Source: UKL13-2 sp043744255 (GTDB lineage Bacteria > Pseudomonadota > Gammaproteobacteria > Burkholderiales > Usitatibacteraceae). From it: a stretch of 23,727 nt of DNA. The stretch spans positions 1-23,727 of the forward strand of contig JAYTVA010000056.1 in assembly GCA_043744255.1 (NCBI GenBank). The letters run 5' to 3'. A program made the position numbers and the translations under genes. The notes under the pieces were generated by a model. That model ran no database searches and was not told where the DNA came from. It was given only the letters and a program-made list of their open reading frames with translations. Shown here piece by piece: positions 13,925 to 20,171 of the stretch; position 1 is the first letter of the stretch; each line of letters opens with the position of its first letter.

Positions 13925-14931
13925 TGGCACTGGCAACACTTCCGCCGGGCGTGCTGTCGCTGCACGTCCTACCGGCAAATCATCACGACAAGGATTGGGA
14001 CGCGATCATCGTTCCGCATGCGGTGAAGGAGCGGTTGCTCGCGCAGGCGCTCGTCACGCTTCAACATGGCCGCAAACTTTCCACGCTCGCCGGTCTGCCG
14101 CATGGCTTGATCGTGTTGGCGGGACCACCCGGAACCGGTAAGACTACGTTGGGTCGTGGCTTGGCGCAGGTCGCGGCCATCGCGCTCGCGAAGGCCGGTG
14201 CGACCACGTTGATTGAACTCAATCCGCACGCGTTTCCGAGCGATATGTTGGGCGAGAGTCAGCGCAACATTTCTAAGTTGATGCACGACACGATTCCAGA
14301 AATTGCCGCGCGTCGTCCGCATACGGTGGTGTTGATTGATGAGGTAGAGAGTTTCGCGGTGCGCCGTTCAGCCGCGTCGTTTGACACCAATCCCGTGGAC
14401 GTGCATCGCGCGACCGATGCTGTGCTGCTCGGCATTGATGAAATCGCGAAAAAATTTCCCAGCGTGTTGTTTGTCACCACCACCAATTTTGTGAAAGCGG
14501 TGGATGAAGCATTTTTGTCGCGCGCCGATTTGGTGATGCATTTTGCCTTGCCCGATCAAGCGACGATCGCAAAAATTTTGCAGCACTCGATTGCAGAACT
14601 CGCCGCGAGTTGGCCTGCGTTGCTGCCGATGATCGAGCAATCACAGCAGTTCGCTGAACTCGCCAAACTCTGCGAGGGCTGGGATGGCCGACGGGTGCGC
14701 AAGCTGATTCTGGCCGCTCTGGCACAACGCCTTGAAGTCGCGCGTGACCCGGCGTTGTTGACGTTTGGTGACCTGATCGCGGCGGCAAAAAAGAACGGTG
14801 GCGTGGAATGGATTGGCGCGGCTGCACCACCATCACGCGAATGGTTTCCTGATGCCGCTACCCACATGCACGATCACGATCATGGGCACGAACACAGCCA
14901 TGGTGACGGTCATGTACACCGTCACCCGTGA
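13924..14931 (+). CDS. TRIP13/Pch2-like AAA+ ATPase with a His-rich C-terminal tail
   Basis: 335 residues; ATG 13924 overlaps the bicupin stop (TGATG). Walker A GPPGTGKT is at 67-74, Walker B with VLIDEVES at 136-143, sensor 1 TTTN at 185-188, and a candidate arginine finger in LSRAD at 199-202. LIDEVESF, the NPVDVHRATDAVL helix, FLSRADLVMHF and EGWDGRRVRKLILAAL follow eukaryotic TRIP13 closely, so this is a Pch2-type remodeller rather than MoxR or FtsH. The last 24 residues hold ten histidines alternating with Asp, Gly and Glu, likely metal-binding. Bacterial TRIP13 homologues are known from CBASS defence, but no HORMA, CD-NTase or effector gene is here. Coupling to a metal-dependent bicupin suggests a maturation or repair role, which is inference. 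Confidence 0.88.
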   Translation: MALATLPPGVLSLHVLPANHHDKDWDAIIVPHAVKERLLAQALVTLQHGRKLSTLAGLPHGLIVLAGPPGTGKTTLGRGLAQVAAIALAKAGATTLIELNPHAFPSDMLGESQRNISKLMHDTIPEIAARRPHTVVLIDEVESFAVRRSAASFDTNPVDVHRATDAVLLGIDEIAKKFPSVLFVTTTNFVKAVDEAFLSRADLVMHFALPDQATIAKILQHSIAELAASWPALLPMIEQSQQFAELAKLCEGWDGRRVRKLILAALAQRLEVARDPALLTFGDLIAAAKKNGGVEWIGAAAPPSREWFPDAATHMHDHDHGHEHSHGDGHVHRHP

Positions 14932-14973
14932 TGCCACGTTGTTTGAAAATTGTCCCCACTTTGGAGTAACACG

Positions 14974-15930
14974 ATGATATTGCGCTGCGTTGTTTTCCTG
15001 CTTGCTGCCTTGGCGATTTCCGCATTCGCGCAACCCGCTTACCCGAATCAGTCGATCAAAATCATCGTGCCCTATGCCGCCGGCGGTGGTGCTGATTTGC
15101 TGGCGCGATTGGTCGGACAAAAACTCGGCGAGCGTTTGAAGCAACAAGTGATCGTGGACAATCGTGGCGGTGGCAGCAATACCATCGGCATGAACGCAGT
15201 TGCCAAAGCGCCAGCCGACGGCTACACGCTGGGTCTCATGACGCCCGTGTTTGTGATGACACCTTCGCTGATGAAGGATCATCCCTACGATCCGTTGAAA
15301 GACTTCGCGCCAATCGGCATGGTGGGTACATCGCCACTGGTGCTAACGGTGCATCCTGATGTGAAAGCTAACACCGTGCGCGAATTTATTGAACTCGGCA
15401 AAGCTAAACCCGGCGCGCTCAATTTCGCGTCGCTTGGCGCGGCCACCACGCAAGGGCTTGCCGCGACCCTGTTCAATTCGATGGCGGGCATCAAGGCTAC
15501 CCAGATCCCCTACAAAGGCAGCTCTCCCGGCGTGACTGATTTGCTCGCGGGCAACGTGCAATACATGTTCAATGGGTTACCGTCGATGATGCCGCAAATC
15601 AAGGCGGGCAAACTGCGTGCCTTGGGGGTGAGTGGCAGCGAGCGTGCCGCCGTCCTTCCCGATGTACCCGTAATCGGCGATGCTGTGCCGGGTTACGACG
15701 TCACCACCTGGTACGGCTTTGCGGTTCCCGCCGCAACACCGAAAGCAGTGGTTGCGCTACTCAATCGCGAATTGATGGCCATCGTTCAGCTACCCGATGT
15801 GCGCGAGAAACTTGCCACCGCCGGGATTGATCCCAAGCCGATGACTGCGGAGGCCACGGCTGCGCTACTAACGGCAGAGAGTGTGAAGTGGGCGCGGGTC
15901 ATTAAGGACGAGAAGATCGTCGCGGAGTGA
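14974..15930 (+). CDS. Bug-family (TctC-like) periplasmic binding protein
   Basis: 318 residues from ATG 14974, preceded by GGAG at a 7-nt spacing; an earlier TTG in frame lacks such a site. The signal peptide MILRCVVFLLAALAISAFA is cleaved before QPAYPNQ. The mature protein starts with the Bug hallmark IKIIVPYAAGGGADLLARL, then VDNRGGGSNTIG, APADGYTLG, and the C-terminal TWYGFAVPAATPK block. These receptors bind carboxylates or related small anions for tripartite tricarboxylate transporters; the TctA/TctB membrane partners are not in the window. The gene is 42 bp after the AAA+ gene in the same direction. It gives this locus a second extracellular receptor besides the ABC-type one, and orphan Bug receptors sometimes serve as sensors. 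Confidence 0.92.
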   Translation: MILRCVVFLLAALAISAFAQPAYPNQSIKIIVPYAAGGGADLLARLVGQKLGERLKQQVIVDNRGGGSNTIGMNAVAKAPADGYTLGLMTPVFVMTPSLMKDHPYDPLKDFAPIGMVGTSPLVLTVHPDVKANTVREFIELGKAKPGALNFASLGAATTQGLAATLFNSMAGIKATQIPYKGSSPGVTDLLAGNVQYMFNGLPSMMPQIKAGKLRALGVSGSERAAVLPDVPVIGDAVPGYDVTTWYGFAVPAATPKAVVALLNRELMAIVQLPDVREKLATAGIDPKPMTAEATAALLTAESVKWARVIKDEKIVAE

Positions 15931-16508
15931 CGCGCCGTTGCACTCTCCTGCGATTTGTCCCGGTTGAGCGCGTGGCGTTGTTGACAGTGGTGGCCGCGAG
16001 AATGCGCGCGTCAGCAGAGCCGTCGGCGACAGAAGTCTACGAAAATGCCATCAAAATGGCAGCAGCGGAGGTGCTTGCGAATCCCACCGAGGTGCCGGTA
16101 GAAGACACCGTTATGCCCCTGACCCTCAGTACCATGCTGGCGTTTCGCGATCTCGATTGGCCGCGGGTTGAAGTGGGAGTGATCGCCATGGAGCGAGCAC
16201 TGGCGCGGTTTGCCCGGATCGGAAGCGCTAAAAAATCATCTTTGGAGCAATCCAAACTGAGCGAACTTGCGCTACATATTTCGTATCAAGCGCGCACCCT
16301 AGCGTTTGAGCGCAAGGCATTCGTGATTTGGGAGCCACGGATCGCAGCGGCCATTGACTCGGCGGCGCGATATACCGATCCTCAACGCGTCTTCTTGCAA
16401 GGGGCGAAATTTCACTTGGGCGAAGTGCACCACCGGGAAAAACGACCTGAGGCTGCGATTGGCGGCGAGCGTATGCAGGGCAGGCTGACCGAGTCGGGAA
16501 GGTATTAG
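15927..16508 (+). CDS. Hypothetical protein, possibly TPR-like
   Basis: An open frame of up to 193 residues whose GTG at 15927 overlaps the Bug gene stop. A later ATG at 16002 (MRASAEPSATEVYENA) is an alternative start. With the long form, a short hydrophobic segment (VERVALLTVVAA) precedes an Ala-rich stretch and could be a signal or membrane anchor. The C-terminal half is helical, and FLQGAKFHLGEVHHREKRPE resembles a tetratricopeptide helix pair. It ends abruptly in Gly/Arg-rich sequence, which might reflect a frameshift or truncation. I recognise no specific family. It has no clear ribosome binding site, so it could be a coupled gene, a decayed gene or a chance frame. Confidence 0.4.
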   Translation: MTRRCTLLRFVPVERVALLTVVAARMRASAEPSATEVYENAIKMAAAEVLANPTEVPVEDTVMPLTLSTMLAFRDLDWPRVEVGVIAMERALARFARIGSAKKSSLEQSKLSELALHISYQARTLAFERKAFVIWEPRIAAAIDSAARYTDPQRVFLQGAKFHLGEVHHREKRPEAAIGGERMQGRLTESGRY

Positions 16509-16603
16509 CGTTGCGGATTGGCAAGAGCGAAATCGCCTGTTGTAGAAGCTTCAGCACCAAGGTTTGGCGCGCGCTCGGTTTCGCTTCGTTTTATTGCGTT
16601 GCT

Positions 16604-16659
16604 GCCGTTGGCATAGGCAATTGTGGTCGCTTACGGTGACCGCAATTGCCTCAAACGGC
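16604..16659. terminator. Large imperfect hairpin between convergent genes
   Basis: Arms 16615-16628 and 16638-16651 (AGGCAATTGTGGTC / GACCGCAATTGCCT) pair over 14 bp with one mismatch around a 9-nt loop. An outer 6-bp stem (16604-16609 with 16654-16659) extends it. It lies in the 190-bp gap between the plus-strand hypothetical gene and the minus-strand selD gene and is suited to serve both directions. No T-run follows, so it may be Rho-assisted or only an mRNA-end stabiliser. I see nothing else in this gap. Confidence 0.5.
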
Positions 16660-16698
16660 GCGCCAATGCTTGGGTTTAAGCCATTGTCCGATTGACGT

Positions 16699-17760
16699 TT
16701 ACTTCACCGAAACGCGCGCAGGCCCGTCGTTCATCTCGCCGATCACGCAGGCGCTTCCGAATCCTTCTGCTTTGAAAATCGCCAACACTTCATCGACGAT
16801 TGCTGGATCGCATGCAACCAACAAACCGCCGGATGTTTGTGGATCGGTGAGCAAATTGCGATGTTCTGCGCCGTACTTGGCGTCCATGTCGATGTCCTGA
16901 CCGTAGCCATCCCAATTGCGAGCTGACGCACCCGTGACAAAACCATTCTTCGCCATTTCCAACACGCCGGGAATGAGCGGGAGTTTGTCGAAATAAATAG
17001 TGGCACCGCACTTGGAGCCGCGTGCGACTTCGTTTAGGTGACCGAGCAATGCAAAACCGGTCACGTCAGTCAACGCACGCACGCCGGGGAGCGTGCCGAG
17101 TTTGATGCCGGGGGTATTGAGCTTGGTGGTGGACGCGATCATGGCGGCGTAGCCCGCTTGATCGAGTTTTTCTTTCTTCAATGCAGCGGAAAGAATGCCC
17201 ACGCCCAACGGCTTGCCGAGGATAAGCTTGTCGCCGGGTTTGGCACCGGCGTTGCGCTTGAGATTTTTTGGATTGACCAAGCCGATGGCGACGAGGCCAT
17301 AGATCGCTTCGACCGAATCAATGGTGTGGCCGCCCGCAATTGGGATGCCCGCTTCGCGGCAAATGGATTCGCCACCGTCGAGGATCAATTTGATTTGATC
17401 GAGTGGCAGCGTGTTGATCGGCATGCCGACGAGTGCCAGCGCGAACAGCGGCGTGCCGCCCATCGCGTAGACGTCCGAGATCGCATTGGTGGCGGCGATA
17501 CGACCGAAATCGTACGGATCATCGACGATGGGCATGAAAAAATCGGTGGTGGCAACAATGGCTTGGTTTTCGTTGATTTGATAAACAGCGGCGTCATCGG
17601 AAGTCTCGATGCCGACCAGCAATTCTTTGGGCATGAGTGGATTGCCCGATTTGGAAATGATTTGTTGCAGAATCGCCGGGGCAATTTTGCAGCCGCAACC
17701 GCCGCCGTGGGAGAGTGAAGTGAGACGGGGGATGGCTTTGATTTCGTTGGGTGCATTCAT
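16699..17760 (-). CDS. selD: Selenide, water dikinase (SelD / SenC)
   Basis: 353 residues, full length. It makes selenophosphate from selenide and ATP. The catalytic loop is HGGGCGCKIAP with Cys22 and Lys25; the residue that is selenocysteine in some relatives is a normal TGC Cys here. TTDFFMPIVDDPYDFGRIAATNAISD and AGGHTID are the ATP-binding and metal-binding signatures, and LTDPQTSGGLL is near the C-terminus. A GAGGAA ribosome binding site precedes ATG 17760. It lies 56 bp downstream of senB in the same direction. No selA, selB or tRNA-Sec gene is visible. In the sen pathway the SelD homologue is called SenC and supplies selenophosphate to SenB; a general supply to other selenium pathways is also possible. 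Confidence 0.93.
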   Translation of the reverse strand: MNAPNEIKAIPRLTSLSHGGGCGCKIAPAILQQIISKSGNPLMPKELLVGIETSDDAAVYQINENQAIVATTDFFMPIVDDPYDFGRIAATNAISDVYAMGGTPLFALALVGMPINTLPLDQIKLILDGGESICREAGIPIAGGHTIDSVEAIYGLVAIGLVNPKNLKRNAGAKPGDKLILGKPLGVGILSAALKKEKLDQAGYAAMIASTTKLNTPGIKLGTLPGVRALTDVTGFALLGHLNEVARGSKCGATIYFDKLPLIPGVLEMAKNGFVTGASARNWDGYGQDIDMDAKYGAEHRNLLTDPQTSGGLLVACDPAIVDEVLAIFKAEGFGSACVIGEMNDGPARVSVK

Positions 17761-17816
17761 GATGATTCCTCGGTTGAATATTCAGTGCATTCTACGCGCC
17801 CGTGCGCATTTCGGTT

Positions 17817-18779
17817 TCAGTGCTGTGCGAGTAATTGGTTAATGACCGCGTGAAGTGACGCGCGTTCCGTTGCCGGTAAGAAAAGTTTTGCGCGTGCCTG
17901 ACAAGCGATATTGAGTCGGGACAAAAAATTCGCGTCGTGCACGCAGCGCTTGAGCAACTCGGCCAGCGCCGCATCATCGCCTACTGGGAAATAGCCTGCG
18001 TATTGTTGCCCAAGCATGCCGACGTTGCCCGACATTTTCGAGGCCAGTACGGGCGTGCCTGCGGTGATGGCCTCGACGATGACGTTAGCACCGCCTTCCA
18101 TCACGCTTGCGTGCACCAGCACATGCGCACGCTTGAGCGCGGCACGGGTGAGGCCGTGCGCGAGGGCGCCCGCCCAGTGGTAATTTTTAGATTCGAGCGA
18201 TGCGGCGCGCGCGGCAAGGGCATCGTCTAACGGCGCGCCGATATGCAGAAAATGAATATCGGTTTCCGCGTGCAAACGCTCAATCGCGCGGAACACAGTT
18301 TCCGGATCTTTCTCTGGGCGCAGGTGGCCGACGATGACGGCATTGAGACGATCACGCGTCTTCGTCGCAGGTTTGAGTGGCGCGGCCGATTGAAAAATAA
18401 CGTGCGTTTTGCGGCGGTGTTCGGGTGGCACAAATCGAATCGCGTCTTCTTGCAGCACAATCAGGCTATCGGCCAAACGCAAGCATTGGCGGGCATCTTC
18501 AGAGGTTTCTAGGTCGCGATAGAGATCGGTTCCAGTGAGGGTGAGGATCAATGGCTTGGTCGGAAATGCCTCGCGAAAGCGCAGCATTGCGGCGGCGCTG
18601 CGGCGCGCGTGCAAGGCGATAAGTGCATCGCATTCTTCATGCTGCCAATCGCCTTGTACAATCGTTTTGAATTCGGGCGCATACATCCGTTGCCAACGTT
18701 GCGCCGTACGCCAATTGCCATTATTCGCGTCGGCAAGCGCTGGGGTGACGATCCGGATGACAGGTGGGCGCGCAATCAT
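17817..18779 (-). CDS. senB: Selenosugar synthase SenB (TIGR04348-type glycosyltransferase)
   Basis: 320 residues, a GT-B glycosyltransferase-like protein. The N-terminal segment IRIVTPALADANNGNWRTAQRW is the hallmark of the family named TIGR04348. The C-terminal domain has VIVGHLRPEKDPETVFRAI and the nucleotide-sugar site MEGGANVIVEAITAGTPVLAS. SenB joins selenophosphate to a UDP-sugar to form a selenosugar, the first carbon-selenium bond of selenoneine synthesis. Identity is supported strongly by context: selD follows it and an EgtB-like senA diverges from it. ATG 18779 has no clear ribosome binding site and is 20 bp from the senA start, so its promoter must overlap senA coding sequence. 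Assignment rests on recognised motifs and gene order, not on a search. Confidence 0.88.
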   Translation of the reverse strand: MIARPPVIRIVTPALADANNGNWRTAQRWQRMYAPEFKTIVQGDWQHEECDALIALHARRSAAAMLRFREAFPTKPLILTLTGTDLYRDLETSEDARQCLRLADSLIVLQEDAIRFVPPEHRRKTHVIFQSAAPLKPATKTRDRLNAVIVGHLRPEKDPETVFRAIERLHAETDIHFLHIGAPLDDALAARAASLESKNYHWAGALAHGLTRAALKRAHVLVHASVMEGGANVIVEAITAGTPVLASKMSGNVGMLGQQYAGYFPVGDDAALAELLKRCVHDANFLSRLNIACQARAKLFLPATERASLHAVINQLLAQH

Positions 18780-18799
18780 TTTTTGATAAGGGATAGGCT

Positions 18800-19894
18800 G
18801 TGCATGCAGGGGTTTTGAACGACGTAATATCGCTCACGGCGGCGCTACGAAAACAGCGCGAGTATACGCTGGCGCTCTATGGCGATCTCGACGATGCGCT
18901 ATGGATTCCGCGCGAGGTGCCCTACCTTTCGGCCATCAATCCGCCGCTCTGGGAGCTGGCGCATATCGCATGGTTTCAGGAATTTTTTGCATTGCGCGCA
19001 GGTACTTCGCGGCCATCTTGCTTTGCGCGTGCGGACGAGTTGTTCGATTCGCGTAGCGTGGCGCATCGCGCGCGCTGGAGCAATGAGTATCCTTCGCGTG
19101 CAGTGTGCGAGGCGTATGGACGCGAAGCGCTGGAAAACGTGATTGCCGCGCTCCAAACTGCCGATGATGTGAGCCGATTTCAGTTGGTCGTGCTGCATGA
19201 AGACATGCACGCGGAGGCGCTGGCGATGACGTTGGTGGCGCTGGGATTGCCGCTGCCTGCGATTGTGCCGCCGCGAAAAAAGCTCGGCGAGTTAGCGCGT
19301 GATATGGTGATTTCGGCACGGGATGTGTGGCTCGGCAAGGCGGATGCGCATAGTTTTGCATTTGATAATGAATTGCCGCGTACAAAATTTCGTGTTGATG
19401 AATTCGCCATTTCTGCGCGACCTGTTTCGGCGTTCGAATTTGATGAATTCGCATCGAGTGCTGCTTACGATGACGCCCGGCTATGGTCGGCGGCAGGCAA
19501 TGTTTGGCGGGCGACGGCAACGAATATTCATCGCGCTGCGAGTCCCGATCTCGCAGCGATGCACGTCAGCTTTTTCGAAGCGGAAGCGTATTGCCGTTGG
19601 GCGCAGCGCAGGTTACCGACAGAAGCGGAGTGGGAGTTGGCGGTGTCGGCCTCGCCCGAAATTCGTGCGTCCATCGGCGATGTGTGGGAATGGACGGCGA
19701 CACCGTTTGCGCCGTTCCCGGGCTTCAAGCGTGGCGTCTATGAGGAATATTCAGAGCCGTGGTTCCACAGCCATCAAGTATTGAAGGGCGGCTCGTTTGC
19801 CACCCACGAGCGCATCAAATATCCCCAGTACCGAAATTTTTTCACGCCGGATCGCCGCGATATTTTTGCTGGATTTCGAACCTGCGCGATTTAA
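18800..19894 (+). CDS. senA: Selenoneine synthase SenA (EgtB-like)
   Basis: 364 residues from GTG 18800, with AAGGGA 6 nt upstream. An N-terminal DinB-like four-helix domain carries the iron-binding set His55 and H133-x3-H137-x-E139 (HEDMHAE). A C-terminal formylglycine-generating/sulfatase-modifying-type lectin fold has RLPTEAEWELA, GDVWEWTATPF, VLKGGSFAT and a final RDIFAGFRTC. This is the architecture of EgtB, the non-haem iron sulfoxide synthase of ergothioneine. SenA instead couples the SenB selenosugar to hercynine. No egtD (hercynine synthase) gene is in the window, so hercynine must be made elsewhere or imported. An EgtB proper is the alternative, but senB and selD next door favour SenA. 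Confidence 0.88.
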   Translation: MHAGVLNDVISLTAALRKQREYTLALYGDLDDALWIPREVPYLSAINPPLWELAHIAWFQEFFALRAGTSRPSCFARADELFDSRSVAHRARWSNEYPSRAVCEAYGREALENVIAALQTADDVSRFQLVVLHEDMHAEALAMTLVALGLPLPAIVPPRKKLGELARDMVISARDVWLGKADAHSFAFDNELPRTKFRVDEFAISARPVSAFEFDEFASSAAYDDARLWSAAGNVWRATATNIHRAASPDLAAMHVSFFEAEAYCRWAQRRLPTEAEWELAVSASPEIRASIGDVWEWTATPFAPFPGFKRGVYEEYSEPWFHSHQVLKGGSFATHERIKYPQYRNFFTPDRRDIFAGFRTCAI

Positions 19895-19908
19895 GCCGCG
19901 AACTCAAG

Positions 19909-19914
19909 TAAAAT
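19909..19914 (+). promoter_or_regulatory. -10 element of the SRP RNA gene
   Basis: TAAAAT lies 7 bp before the predicted 5' end of the SRP RNA, the right distance for a -10 box. No good -35 hexamer is seen 16-18 bp upstream, which is within the end of senA. Confidence 0.4.
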
Positions 19915-19920
19915 CGGAAC

Positions 19921-20018
19921 TGGCGGGTCTCCTCGCATTCAACGCTCGTGAATCTGGTCAGGTCGGGAACGAAGCAGCCACAGCGAAATCGTTGAAGTGC
20001 CGAGGGTCAGGCTCGCCA
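19921..20018 (+). ncRNA. ffs: 4.5S signal recognition particle RNA
   Basis: About 98 nt. The conserved Ffh-binding core GGTCAGGTCGGGAACGAAGC then AGCC is present at 19957-19979, and TGGCG (19921-19925) pairs with CGCCA (20014-20018) to close the long hairpin. The RNA guides membrane-protein ribosomes to FtsY with Ffh. Compared with E. coli the GGAA tetraloop is kept, but one loop-proximal pair is flipped (CC/GG to CG/CG). The ends are set from pairing and may be off by a few bases. Confidence 0.93.
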
Positions 20019-20029
20019 CTCTATTTTTT
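20014..20029 (+). terminator. T-run ending the SRP RNA
   Basis: The closing stem of the SRP RNA is followed by CTCTATTTTTT, with six Ts at 20024-20029. The SRP hairpin itself probably acts as the terminator stem. Confidence 0.6.
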
Positions 20030-20030
20030 C

Positions 20031-20144
20031 GGGGGTCGGGGATCCTGGGAATGGGGTCAGGGGTACAGCGCTTACTTTGGCTCCTCACTTCCATACCGAG
20101 AGCTGTGCTGTCCCCCGACCCCCAGCCCCGGGCTCTCTGAGCCC
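20031..20144. repeat. GC-rich palindromic element between ffs and dnaX
   Basis: GGGGGTCGGGG (20031-20041) is the exact reverse complement of 20113-20123. Inside it, GGGGTACAGCGC (20060-20071) nearly matches the complement of 20105-20115, so about 93 bp can fold into a cruciform. A second small hairpin GGGCTC-tct-GAGCCC (20130-20144) follows, and ccgaccccc recurs at 20151-20159. It looks like a REP/MITE-type unit. It must also hold any dnaX promoter, though none is obvious. Confidence 0.5.
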
Positions 20145-20171
20145 AAACCTCCGACCCCCGGTCTCTACGCC

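Noticed and set aside
13924..14931. CBASS-type defence island
   Set aside because: A TRIP13-like ATPase alone is not CBASS; no HORMA, CD-NTase or effector gene is present, and all neighbours are metabolic or transport genes.
17684..17700. Selenocysteine codon in selD
   Set aside because: The catalytic positions read TGC, so this is the Cys form; no in-frame TGA is present there.
19797..20171. N-terminal extension of DnaX by 125 residues
   Set aside because: The frame is open, but it runs through the end of senA, the SRP RNA and the palindromic element; the invariant MSHQVLARKWRP start is at 20172.
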